DNA from: Nitrospirota bacterium
GTDB taxonomy: Bacteria > Nitrospirota > Nitrospiria > Nitrospirales > NS-4
DNA: 11,962 nucleotides
Assembly: GCA_005877565.1 (NCBI GenBank)
Contig: VBOK01000007.1
Span: forward strand, 1 to 11,962
Direction: 5' to 3'
Shown here: piece by piece, positions 1 through 7,333 of the stretch
How positions within the stretch are numbered: the stretch's first letter is position 1
Layout of the letters: the number at the start of each line of letters is the position of its first letter
Position numbers and translations under genes: made by a program
The notes under the pieces: model-generated
What the model was told of the DNA's origin: nothing
Database searches by the model: none
What the model saw: the letters and a program-made list of their open reading frames with translations, nothing else

Positions 1-3000
1 AGCCGGCAGCTTCTTCAGGTCCGGCACTTCCTTGTCCAGAACCCGGAATATCCCCCACGCGCCCTCCGAGAAATGGGATGAGCGCCCGTTGAAGTGGATA
101 TAGTCGCCGGGCATCAACTGCGGGCCGCCGGCTTGAGGCACCACGAGGTCATATCGCTCTGCAATACCAATATGAATCGCGTTCTTTCGATTCGCATCAC
201 CTGCATACCGTTCCGTGAGGAAGGTATGGCCGGACAGGACCCAGTCCATACTCTCGTTCATCAGGGTATGTAGAAGCCGGAAGACAACAGTGTCCCCTAG
301 GTATGCTCTGAGCAACGGTGTAGAGGGGTCGCCGTGGACCAGACTGCTAAAGATCTTCGAAGCATCCGGGTTATTGGCCAACCGCTTGGCGATGGGTTCG
401 GCCCTGAAGTTCAATCCACTGCCGGTCGTGTGCGTCCCGCCGTTTAGGAACGGCATGGGGGTCATCGCGATCTTCTCCGGCATCATGAAGGACACGGTCT
501 TACCGCCCTCCAAGGCGACTTCCACGGGCTGGCCCGGCGGATTCCCGGCCGTCACGATATTCACCGTATGCGGCACAGTATCATGCACCTGCACGACCAA
601 CTCTCTGAAACTGCCGTTCACACCATAGCCCACCGGTTCCACCGTATGGATGTCGGCAATGGGGCCGCTGCGGATCGGCTTGCCGGTCTTGGGATCGTGG
701 TAGGTCGAGCCCGCCGGCTCCACAATAAGCGTCCCGAACCCGCCGTGCGGCCAAGTGGTGGCGCCGAAGGCATGGTCGTGCCAGAACACAGTACCCACAT
801 CAGCATCCACCCAGAGCCGTTGACGGACGAACTCCACGGTCACGATGTCGCCATTCGGATGGTCATGCTTGAGCGGATTCTCAAACGTGATCGTGTTGCC
901 GGAAATCGAAGCGATGCGCTGGATCTCATTGCCCTGCACATTATCCGCGCCCACCAGCAACTCCGTCTTCACGTGATACTGAGCCGCGTTCTTGACCGTA
1001 ATGCTCTTGCTCCCCTTCTTGGCCGGAGCGGTGAGCACTGAGTTCATCGGAACGGGCAGCCCCTTCTTCTCCTTCTTCTCCAACATCGTGAAGGGTCGGA
1101 TCGACTGCTCATAGGACATGCCTGTGATCACGCCGTCTGTCGACTGATTATCAAACTGGAGGAAGTGTGGATGGAGATTGATCTTGGAAGACTGAAAGTT
1201 CGTAAAGTCGTCGTCCAACCATTCGCTGGTGAGGGTCCAATCCACACAGTCGTACACGCTTGCCCGGAAGACCAGCGGGTATCGGAGATCGTTGTTCTTC
1301 CGAACGGCCTCTTCCTCTTCGTGTAAGACATAGATCAACCCCAATTTATCGACGATCGGGGGCTCCTTGCCCTCCCCTTTGCTGATTTCAATCGGTACAT
1401 TAATGAAGTGGAGGTTGAAATACTTACGGCCCGCGTTTTCGGGGCAGAGGCTCCAGACGCCGTTCTCTCCCGGCTTCGCTGGATCGACGCTGCGGCTGCC
1501 GTCCTCATTCTGATGGATCATCTCCAGCCAGGGAGCCGGGTTATGGTTTGGTGAGAACATCACGCGCTTTCCGAAGTGTGGTCTCAAATGCGGCCACGAC
1601 ACCTTTCCGGTGGTCGGTTCGAAGAGAATCGGCTGCCGTTCCCCTGGCGTCTTGGACTTATATTTGGGGTTGGCGATGGTGCTTTCCTTTTCGGTCATCG
1701 CCGTGTTGCCCTTCCAGGCCCAGTCCAGCACGGTCGCGTCATAGGACTTGATCTGCCCAACTTCATCATCCTTGTGACCGGGCTTGCCCTGAGTCGGTAG
1801 CTGCATCTCGACCCAGTCCTTGATCGTGACGACGGCCGGATTGCTCTTCCAGTTGGTCTTACCCTTTTCGACGATCTGGAAGGTCTTCCCGAACCAGTCC
1901 ACCGTCTTGCCGATCAGCTTGTCCGAGGTCACACCGAACTTCATCCTGCCCTTGCGGTCCGGCAGCTCGCGGAGGTCCGGCATGACATCGGTGTGGAACT
2001 CGCCCTGCTGCATGGTGTTGTACACCCGCCAGTAGCCCCACATGCCGGACACGTAGTGGTGGGCGACGTGGCAGTGGAACAAGAAGTCCCCCGCCAATTG
2101 CTGGCACAGGCCGGACCCGCACTCGGTGTCGAGGTCGAACGTCTCGGACGGCCCGATCACCTGGACGTCCACCCGGTCCGACTTGGTGCGCACCACCGGA
2201 TACTTGACTGGGCCGTTCTTCGCCGTAAACCACAGTGGCATTTCATCGCTGGACCGCGGGCTACGCAGCCAACGGATCGTCCCGCCGTGCGGATGGTGTG
2301 AATGGAAGACTTCGGACCCACCATGGACCAAGCGGAACTTTGCCGGATCGCCCAGGTATGAGCGAGGGATTGTGGTGGGGGCATCTCCGAACGCGTAAGA
2401 GCTGTAGCCCATGGACTCGTCTTCGAACCCGAAGTATTCATGCTGAAGGTGCATGTTGTTGATGCCGAACGGCTCGCTGCGGTAATTGAGCGCACGACCA
2501 CCTGGACGGTAGGTGTCGGTCAGGGGATCGCGCTGCGGAAGGAAGTCCCCCTTCTTGTTGACCGGACGGAAAGCCTCATCCCCCACCTCATGGTAGATGA
2601 TGACAAACTCGCGGAAGTCCGGGCCGGCCCCGTTCTGAATGATCGCCTGCCATCCACTCCGCATCTCGGTGGGCTCACCCGTGCCGATCGGATCAAGATA
2701 GCGCGACCCTTTCGGCTCGACAACAAAGGTGCCAAACATGCCTAAGACCGTCAGCTCACGATCGTTGCTGTAGGAATGGAACTGCCGTCCCCCTTCCTGC
2801 GTGTTGGGATGGATATACCATTCCATCTCCACGGGCTTGTTCTTCGCCGCCACGGCGTCAGGATTGGTCGTTGTGGCCGGCTTGCCTGTCGCGCTGATGA
2901 CCATGCTGGAGCCATGGATATGGAGGCTGACCGCATCTCCGCCTTCCAAGGCATTCCGTAAAGTGATCTTGATGCAGTCGCCCTGGTTGCCACGGATCAC

Positions 3001-3645
3001 GAGCGGCTGGATGTAGTCGCCCTGAATACCGTTGGTGACAGCCCCGGGATCGTACTGGTCCTTCTCGTTCTCCCGCGCCTTGGCGTTCTTGGCCTCTTCC
3101 GCCCGTACCTTTTCGATATTCTCGGTCAGGACGTACATGTAGCCTGGATAGAAATCGAGCCACTGGTTCAGCGTGATCTCGACATTGATGGCGGAGATAT
3201 CATACTTCTTCACTGGGGCAGTCGAGGGGCATCGGCCACCGGACATCGCTACTGGTTCAACACCTGGCTGCGATGCCAACAAGTAACCCTGGCCATCGTA
3301 CTGGTGCATCATGGACATGCCGTTGAACAGGCCCGTGTTCGGCGCTTGTCCGACCTGTCTGGCCATCTGCTCCATGAGCCGGTTGTGCTGCAACTCTACT
3401 AAGGCTGAGCGATTGGCTCGGCCCGATATCGCATCTTCCACGATCGTTTGACCCTTGAGTTGCTGCGCCCACGGCTCGTTCGAGTTGTCGATCATCCCCA
3501 TGGCGGCATGGCTCACCCCGTGGCCTTGATGGGCGTCAGAGTCAGCAGCGAACACAGGGGAAGGAACGACAAGACAGACGGCAAAAATCAGAGAGTAGAT
3601 GATGAAGGAAGGAGAAAACATGTTACGGAAGTTTGACCCTTTCAT
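1..3645 (-). CDS. Large exported multicopper oxidase, MnxG-like permuted architecture (3' end outside window)
   Basis: The frame is open for 1215 codons from ATG at 3645 to the left edge, with no stop or frameshift. A strong ribosome site (GAGGAGG, 6 bases upstream) fixes the start. Residues 1-33 form a signal peptide (basic N-terminus, hydrophobic core, VFA before Ala34), so the enzyme works in the periplasm or outside. Multicopper oxidases couple one-electron substrate oxidation at a type 1 copper to reduction of O2 at a trinuclear cluster. Motifs in order: LHIHG (His242, His244); degenerate FHSY (290-293); motif 3, H448-x2-H451-x-H453; motif 4, HCH 524-526 with His530 and Met535; LHPH (825, 827); WHDH (956, 958). 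Motifs 3 and 4 thus precede the intact motif 1/2 pair. As I recall, MnxG of Bacillus (about 1217 residues) has a similar length and order. Membership of the superfamily is near certain; manganese as substrate is inference, and iron, copper or organic substrates are possible. The C-terminal copper module is degenerate, and the stop probably lies just outside the window. Confidence 0.93.
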   Translation of the reverse strand, partial: MKGSNFRNMFSPSFIIYSLIFAVCLVVPSPVFAADSDAHQGHGVSHAAMGMIDNSNEPWAQQLKGQTIVEDAISGRANRSALVELQHNRLMEQMARQVGQAPNTGLFNGMSMMHQYDGQGYLLASQPGVEPVAMSGGRCPSTAPVKKYDISAINVEITLNQWLDFYPGYMYVLTENIEKVRAEEAKNAKARENEKDQYDPGAVTNGIQGDYIQPLVIRGNQGDCIKITLRNALEGGDAVSLHIHGSSMVISATGKPATTTNPDAVAAKNKPVEMEWYIHPNTQEGGRQFHSYSNDRELTVLGMFGTFVVEPKGSRYLDPIGTGEPTEMRSGWQAIIQNGAGPDFREFVIIYHEVGDEAFRPVNKKGDFLPQRDPLTDTYRPGGRALNYRSEPFGINNMHLQHEYFGFEDESMGYSSYAFGDAPTTIPRSYLGDPAKFRLVHGGSEVFHSHHPHGGTIRWLRSPRSSDEMPLWFTAKNGPVKYPVVRTKSDRVDVQVIGPSETFDLDTECGSGLCQQLAGDFLFHCHVAHHYVSGMWGYWRVYNTMQQGEFHTDVMPDLRELPDRKGRMKFGVTSDKLIGKTVDWFGKTFQIVEKGKTNWKSNPAVVTIKDWVEMQLPTQGKPGHKDDEVGQIKSYDATVLDWAWKGNTAMTEKESTIANPKYKSKTPGERQPILFEPTTGKVSWPHLRPHFGKRVMFSPNHNPAPWLEMIHQNEDGSRSVDPAKPGENGVWSLCPENAGRKYFNLHFINVPIEISKGEGKEPPIVDKLGLIYVLHEEEEAVRKNNDLRYPLVFRASVYDCVDWTLTSEWLDDDFTNFQSSKINLHPHFLQFDNQSTDGVITGMSYEQSIRPFTMLEKKEKKGLPVPMNSVLTAPAKKGSKSITVKNAAQYHVKTELLVGADNVQGNEIQRIASISGNTITFENPLKHDHPNGDIVTVEFVRQRLWVDADVGTVFWHDHAFGATTWPHGGFGTLIVEPAGSTYHDPKTGKPIRSGPIADIHTVEPVGYGVNGSFRELVVQVHDTVPHTVNIVTAGNPPGQPVEVALEGGKTVSFMMPEKIAMTPMPFLNGGTHTTGSGLNFRAEPIAKRLANNPDASKIFSSLVHGDPSTPLLRAYLGDTVVFRLLHTLMNESMDWVLSGHTFLTERYAGDANRKNAIHIGIAERYDLVVPQAGGPQLMPGDYIHFNGRSSHFSEGAWGIFRVLDKEVPDLKKLPA

Positions 3646-3910
3646 AACTGGCCTCCTCAACAAAAAACTTGGCGGAAAAAGAGAACCTTTATCGTGTCCT
3701 TCGAGATTTGATTGGGGGTGCACTTCACTTGCCGGACAGATGGTCCTAAAATTTAGTTGAAATCTTTAAATTGGAGATCAATTTTTAACCCACGCCAAGA
3801 CCGGCTGTCAAGCCTTTTCCCCGCCACAATCGTGTAGTGGAGAGAGAATCGCCCCGCATCACCCAAACAGGCAGGTGGTCAGTATGTCGTTGCGTGGTGG
3901 GAAGTGTGGT
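3646..3910. other. Intergenic region between the small secreted gene and the oxidase gene
   Basis: This 265-base gap holds no credible coding frame. Its left part (about 3660-3790) is much richer in A and T than the flanking genes and contains the candidate promoter and leader of the oxidase gene. I saw no strong hairpin followed by a T-run that would end the upstream minus-strand gene, so read-through from the small gene into the oxidase gene cannot be excluded. Confidence 0.6.
3782..3811 (-). promoter_or_regulatory. Candidate sigma70-type promoter of the multicopper oxidase gene
   Basis: Read on the minus strand there is a perfect TTGACA (3811 to 3806). A 17-base spacer leads to TTAAAA, or an 18-base spacer to TAAAAA, at 3788-3782. 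Transcription would start near 3775, giving an AT-rich leader of about 130 bases before the ATG at 3645. I found no convincing hairpin, riboswitch or operator in that leader. This is a match by eye to the consensus only. Confidence 0.5.
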
Positions 3911-4318
3911 TCAGCACACCTGGCCATTGAACAGGCAGGGCTTGTATCGGGTCCGATCAAAATCGACGTTCTCCTTGTACACCGTTTCGTTCCCGTTCAC
4001 GCCGTCCTGGTCGCGGTCGACCCACAGGGTATGATTCCACCAGTAGAAAATCGGAAACCGTTCGGTGTCATACACCGGATTGCCGTACTCGCTGCGGGTG
4101 TGCTCGCGCACGAAGCGACCGGTGACGTAATCCACGGTGCCGTCCCCTTTTAAAGAATACAAAAAAAGATAGAGCCGCGATTCACTATCGTACAATTCGT
4201 CGACCCGGGTGCTAACATCGGGCTCAAGCGGCAAGGATCCAGCCGCGACATGACTGGCGGACGTAATCCCCGCCACACAGACGATCATGAGAACGAGACT
4301 GACTAGCCGCGTCCGCAT
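3911..4318 (-). CDS. Small secreted protein of unknown function
   Basis: This encodes 135 residues. I chose the ATG at 4318 over an in-frame ATG at 4393 because it has a ribosome site (AGAGGA, about 6 bases upstream) and puts a clean signal peptide at the N-terminus: Arg2 and Arg4, a hydrophobic stretch at 5-20, then possible cleavage after Ala21 or Ala26. The mature part is rich in aromatic residues (FYWW at 91-94) and acidic residues. It carries a DRDQDG run at 101-106 that looks like a calcium-binding loop (Asp101, 103, 105), without a second EF-hand-like copy. It ends in CLFNGQVC (128-135); the last residue is Cys, so a disulfide in the periplasm is plausible. I recognise no family. It lies upstream of the oxidase gene in the same direction but 265 bases away, so co-expression is possible, not shown. 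Confidence 0.75.
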   Translation of the reverse strand: MRTRLVSLVLMIVCVAGITSASHVAAGSLPLEPDVSTRVDELYDSESRLYLFLYSLKGDGTVDYVTGRFVREHTRSEYGNPVYDTERFPIFYWWNHTLWVDRDQDGVNGNETVYKENVDFDRTRYKPCLFNGQVC

Positions 4319-4340
4319 CAGCTGTCCTCTTGCTGGGTTC

Positions 4341-4370
4341 ACTCTACTCAGACTAGCCAAAGCATTGCAA
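4341..4370 (-). promoter_or_regulatory. Candidate promoter of the small secreted protein gene
   Basis: On the minus strand TTGCAA (4370 to 4365) is followed after 18 bases by TAGAGT (4346 to 4341), four of six matches in each box. The predicted start of transcription, near 4334, leaves a short leader with the ribosome site before ATG 4318. The -35 box is shared with the divergent promoter of the DUF362 operon. Confidence 0.35.
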
Positions 4371-4393
4371 GATTCTCTGTGTTTTCCTACCAT
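4365..4393 (+). promoter_or_regulatory. Candidate promoter of the DUF362-glycosylase-HAD operon
   Basis: TTGCAA (4365-4370), a 17-base spacer and TACCAT (4388-4393) give four of six matches in each box with ideal spacing. The predicted transcript would start near 4400, just ahead of the ribosome site at 4405-4411. Confidence 0.42.
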
Positions 4394-4404
4394 GCCTCGT
4401 TGTC

Positions 4405-4411
4405 AGGGGAG
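4405..4411 (+). promoter_or_regulatory. Ribosome site supporting a TTG start
   Basis: AGGGGAG lies 8 bases before the TTG at 4420. It favours this rare start over the in-frame ATG at 4438, which would remove the twin-arginine motif from the product. Confidence 0.6.
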
Positions 4412-4419
4412 CCGACAAT

Positions 4420-5484
4420 TTGTTCACGCGTAGGGACATGCTCGGGCGACTGGCTTGGGGGCTGACCCTCCTGCCATCTGTGGCCTTCGCTCCGCGGTCA
4501 ATACTCAATACGCTGCTGTTCGAACCAGATGGGGTTCTGGTTCCGGCAAAGCCGTTGCCCCCTAATCCCTTTATGCGTGACGGAAAAGCCCTGGTCGCTA
4601 TCGTGCGTGGAGAAGATCCGCCTGCCATGCTGCAAGCAGGGCTCTATCTGATCGGAGGCATCGACCGGTTGGGCCTCCACGGCAAGCGGGTCTTGATCAA
4701 ACCAAACGTCGTCAACGACCGGCCCCCGCCCTCCACGACCAACCCGAAAGTGGTGGCAGCCGTGGTCCGACTTGTGCGGGAAGCCGGCGCGCACGCGGTC
4801 ATTGTCGCCGACAGTTCGGGCATCATCCGGTTCCCTTCCTCGGCCAACCTCGCCGCGACCGGCATCAAGCAGGCCGCCGAGTCGGCCGGCGCGTCAGTCC
4901 TGGCTTTGGAAGAGGAGCCCTGGGTGCGTGTGGAGGCCGCCAGCGCCAAGGCCCTGCCTCGCTACTATGTGTCGAAGCCAGTCTACGACGCGGATGTGTT
5001 CATCAATCTGCCAGTCGTCAAGACTCACAGGTTCGCGCACTACTCCTGCAGCCTGAAGAACCTGGTCGGAATCATCCACCCGCGTTACCGCCCCTCCGTC
5101 AGCTTTCTCTCGCCGGACTGGCATGAGCGGATCGCCGAGCTGAACCTCGCCGTTCATCCCCACCTGACCATCGCCGACGGCACGACGCTCATGATCGCCG
5201 GCGGCCCGACCAGCGGCACGCCGGCCCGGGCCGATATCCTGCTGGTCAGCGGCGATCGCATCGCGCTGGACGCGGTCGCCGTCGCCCTCATCCGCACTTT
5301 CGGCGCGTGGCCCAAGGTCACTGAACAGGCCGTCTGGGAGCAGCGTCAGATCAAGCGGGCGATCGAGTTAGGGCTTGGCGTACAGGGCCCGAGCCATATC
5401 GAGCTCGTGACGCAGTCGCTCGGGGGTCCGGATGCCTCATTCGAGCGCTTGGTCGCGACGATACGCAAGGACCTCGGCGTATGA
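4420..5484 (+). CDS. DUF362 domain protein with twin-arginine signal
   Basis: This encodes 354 residues from a TTG start chosen by its ribosome site. The N-terminus has a Tat-like TRRDML motif at 3-8, then a hydrophobic segment to AFA at 22-24, so export in folded form is likely. The remainder matches the DUF362 family pattern: IKPN at 93-96, a DSSG turn at 131-134, INLPVVKTH at 195-203, SLKNLVG at 211-217, ADG at 252-254, a glycine pair at 261-262 and LDAVAVA at 283-289. The biochemical role of DUF362 is, to my knowledge, not settled. Some members carry ferredoxin-type cysteine clusters; this one has a single Cys (210) and so no iron-sulfur cluster of its own. It is first in a tightly overlapping operon with a DNA glycosylase and a HAD hydrolase. 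That does not explain its function, because the neighbours are cytoplasmic. Confidence 0.88.
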   Translation: MFTRRDMLGRLAWGLTLLPSVAFAPRSILNTLLFEPDGVLVPAKPLPPNPFMRDGKALVAIVRGEDPPAMLQAGLYLIGGIDRLGLHGKRVLIKPNVVNDRPPPSTTNPKVVAAVVRLVREAGAHAVIVADSSGIIRFPSSANLAATGIKQAAESAGASVLALEEEPWVRVEAASAKALPRYYVSKPVYDADVFINLPVVKTHRFAHYSCSLKNLVGIIHPRYRPSVSFLSPDWHERIAELNLAVHPHLTIADGTTLMIAGGPTSGTPARADILLVSGDRIALDAVAVALIRTFGAWPKVTEQAVWEQRQIKRAIELGLGVQGPSHIELVTQSLGGPDASFERLVATIRKDLGV

Positions 5485-6044
5485 GCGGCGTCATCTTGCC
5501 CGCCTCGTTCTACGCCCGGCCAACCCTGCAGGTCGCACGCGGCCTGCTCGGAAAATACCTGGTGCGGGAGACGGCCGCAGGCTTGCGGGACGGCCGGATC
5601 ATCGAAGTGGAAGCCTACGTCGGACCTAAGGATCGCGCCTCCCATGCGTCGCGCGGGCGCACGAACCGGACCGAGGTGATGTTTGGCCCAGCGGGACTGG
5701 CCTATGTCTACATGGTCTATGGAATGTATCATTGCCTCAACGTGGTGACGGAACGCATCGACTATCCGGCGGCCGTGCTTATCAGAGCAGTCGAGCACGA
5801 AGCAGGGCTTGCCGACGGACCGGGACGCGTGTGCCGGTTGTTCGAGATCGACCGGCGACTCAATTATCACGATTTGACGAGTGGCAAGGCCTTATGGCTC
5901 GAAGACCGTGAGGAACAGATCCAGCGCTCCCAGATCGGCGCCTTCCCCCGCATCGGGGTGGACTACGCCGGCCCCTGGGCAGCCAAACCCTGGCGCTTCC
6001 GTCTCAAAGAAGAAGTGAGCACCCTCAAATCTGCGCGGCCATGA
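5481..6044 (+). CDS. mpg: 3-methyladenine DNA glycosylase (AAG/MPG family)
   Basis: This encodes 187 residues, normal for the bacterial family. The enzyme flips out alkylated or deaminated purines such as 3-methyladenine and hypoxanthine and cuts the glycosidic bond, starting base excision repair. The family signature is clear: EVEAYVGPKD at 42-51 holds the catalytic Glu44, equivalent to human Glu125, and Tyr46 (human Tyr127). His55 falls at the spacing of human His136. YVYMVYGMYHCLNVV at 75-89 carries Tyr77 and Asn87, equivalent to Tyr159 and Asn169 of the base pocket. The ATG overlaps the upstream stop (ATGA at 5481-5484) and has AAGGA 9 bases before it, so expression is probably coupled to the DUF362 gene. 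No key residue is missing. Confidence 0.96.
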   Translation: MSGVILPASFYARPTLQVARGLLGKYLVRETAAGLRDGRIIEVEAYVGPKDRASHASRGRTNRTEVMFGPAGLAYVYMVYGMYHCLNVVTERIDYPAAVLIRAVEHEAGLADGPGRVCRLFEIDRRLNYHDLTSGKALWLEDREEQIQRSQIGAFPRIGVDYAGPWAAKPWRFRLKEEVSTLKSARP

Positions 6045-6745
6045 CGATTCCAGCTCTGCGGGCGATCATCTTCGACTTCAACGGGGTGATTGCTGACGAC
6101 GAACCGATCCATTTCCTCGCCTTCCAACAAGCGCTGGCCGAAGACGGACTGGCCCTCACGAAAGAGGAGTACTATGGCATCTACCTCGGCATGGATGAAC
6201 GCACCTGTGCCGGCGCGCTTCTGGAAGCGACCAGGGGCCAGCACGATCCTGCGCGTGTACAATGGATCGCCGAAAGAAAGGCCGCGCTCTTCGCATCCCT
6301 GACGGAGACGCGCAAGCCCCCTCTCTTCCCGAGAGTCGTGGAGTTCGTCATGCGTGCCTCCGCGCGCTATCGTCTGGCGATCGCGTCGGGAGGGAGACGC
6401 CAGCAGATCGAGTTCGCGCTTCACGGCACGCCGATCGAGAAAGCCTTTGCGGTTCTGGTCTCCGCTGAGGACGCTGCGATCGGAAAACCGGATCCTGCCA
6501 TCTATCACCTGGCCCTGGCCCGCCTCAACGAGGCGCCGCCACGCCCCATCCCAGCGATCCAGGCCACGGAATGCCTCGTGATTGAGGATTCGCTGGCCGG
6601 CATCCAATCAGCCCGGTCAGCCAAGATGAAAGTGGTCGCCCTCGCGACCACCTACCCGCCAGATCAGCTTGCCGCTGCCCACCTGGTGCTCCCCAGCCTG
6701 GAACACGTGTCGTTGGACAGTCTGGAAAGCCTATTCAAGGATTAG
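6041..6745 (+). CDS. HAD-superfamily hydrolase, beta-phosphoglucomutase-like, with Asn in motif I
   Basis: This encodes 234 residues and is a Rossmann-type phosphohydrolase or phosphomutase with a helical cap. Motif I is FDFNGVIADD at 11-20, with Asp12 as nucleophile. Motif II Ser116 lies in AIASGG, motif III Lys149 in IGKPDP, and motif IV Glu182-Asp183 in IEDSLAGIQSA. The fold and subfamily are clear but the substrate is not: candidates include sugar phosphates and phosphoglycolate. The oddity is Asn14, where most members have a second Asp that acts as general acid/base. The ATG overlaps the glycosylase stop (ATGA at 6041-6044) and no separate ribosome site is evident, so it is probably translated by coupling. 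Its stop overlaps that of the convergent DJ-1 gene. Confidence 0.9.
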   Translation: MTIPALRAIIFDFNGVIADDEPIHFLAFQQALAEDGLALTKEEYYGIYLGMDERTCAGALLEATRGQHDPARVQWIAERKAALFASLTETRKPPLFPRVVEFVMRASARYRLAIASGGRRQQIEFALHGTPIEKAFAVLVSAEDAAIGKPDPAIYHLALARLNEAPPRPIPAIQATECLVIEDSLAGIQSARSAKMKVVALATTYPPDQLAAAHLVLPSLEHVSLDSLESLFKD

Positions 6746-7302
6746 ACTTTCGCTAACACCCCTTGATTGATTTCCTCGACCTTCTGGCTGCCCATCAGAA
6801 TCTCGACAAGGGCCATTGCGAACTCCATCGCTGTCCCAGGCCCACGACTTGTCACCAATCTCCCGTCTATCACCACTCGCCCCTCGTCGTAGATCGCACC
6901 GGTGAGTTGTTCTTTCACCGAAGGATGGCTGGTCAGCTTTCGCCCGGCGATCAATCCATGAGCCGCCAGCACGGTCGGGGCAGCGCAGATGGCGGCGATG
7001 TACCGCTCTCCTTTTTGGAAAAGTGGCAGCAGTCGGGCCACTCGCTGATCCTTTGCGAGGGTCTGGGTGCCTTTGAGCCCTCCGGGCAAGACAATCATGT
7101 CGAAATCAGTCGCTTCGACCTTATCTATGGTTACGTCTGGGACTAGCTTAATGCCGGTCCGTCCTTCGACGGCAGCGGGGGGAGCCCCTCCTTCAACCCC
7201 TGCGATAGTCACGGAAATCCCCGCACGGCGAAGGATGTCCACAACCGTTACGGTCTCGATTTCTTCAAACCCATGCGCTAACGGTACGACTACCCGTTTC
7301 AT
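6742..7302 (-). CDS. DJ-1/PfpI (ThiJ/YajL) family protein
   Basis: This encodes 186 residues, the usual length of the family. It shares the DJ-1 layout almost residue for residue: GFEEIETV at 11-18 with Glu13 in the place of human DJ-1 Glu15, the nucleophile-elbow cysteine Cys106 in AAICAAPTVL, and His126 in TSHPSV. Members are stress-protective cytoplasmic proteins variously described as chaperones, glyoxalases or protein/nucleotide deglycases; which activity applies cannot be read from sequence. The ATG at 7302 has only a weak purine-rich sequence before it (CGAGAA), and the next upstream ATG, at 7321, is out of frame. Its stop (6742-6744) overlaps that of the convergent HAD gene. A candidate promoter lies at 7394-7422 on the same strand. 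Confidence 0.95.
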   Translation of the reverse strand: MKRVVVPLAHGFEEIETVTVVDILRRAGISVTIAGVEGGAPPAAVEGRTGIKLVPDVTIDKVEATDFDMIVLPGGLKGTQTLAKDQRVARLLPLFQKGERYIAAICAAPTVLAAHGLIAGRKLTSHPSVKEQLTGAIYDEGRVVIDGRLVTSRGPGTAMEFAMALVEILMGSQKVEEINQGVLAKV

Positions 7303-7333
7303 CGTTGTTCTCGATCTTCATGGACCATATGCG

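Noticed and set aside
1859..2233. A 124-residue minus-strand frame across the HCH copper motif
   Set aside because: It is an out-of-frame reading of the oxidase gene; the frame with signal peptide and motifs is the real one.
215..3636. Many short frames on both strands inside the oxidase gene
   Set aside because: They overlap one continuous 1215-codon minus-strand frame carrying all copper motifs; their translations are low-complexity and without recognisable domains.
3820..3910. Possible transcription terminator after the small secreted gene
   Set aside because: Only a weak short stem around CACC/GGGTG could be found, with no T-run following it.
3875..4153. A 92-residue plus-strand frame opposite the small secreted gene
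   Set aside because: No ribosome site or signature; the opposite strand encodes a protein with a signal peptide and a good ribosome site.
4319..4393. Extended start (ATG at 4393) for the small secreted protein
   Set aside because: The added 25 residues would bury the signal peptide inside the protein and would cover the divergent promoter region; ATG 4318 has its own ribosome site.
4392..4394. ATG upstream of the DUF362 gene as its start
   Set aside because: It is in a different reading frame from the DUF362 protein.
6742..6745. Stop codons of the HAD and DJ-1 genes overlapping in TTAG, as a possible regulatory device
   Set aside because: Convergent stop overlaps are common in compact genomes and no terminator hairpin is visible here; noted only as layout.
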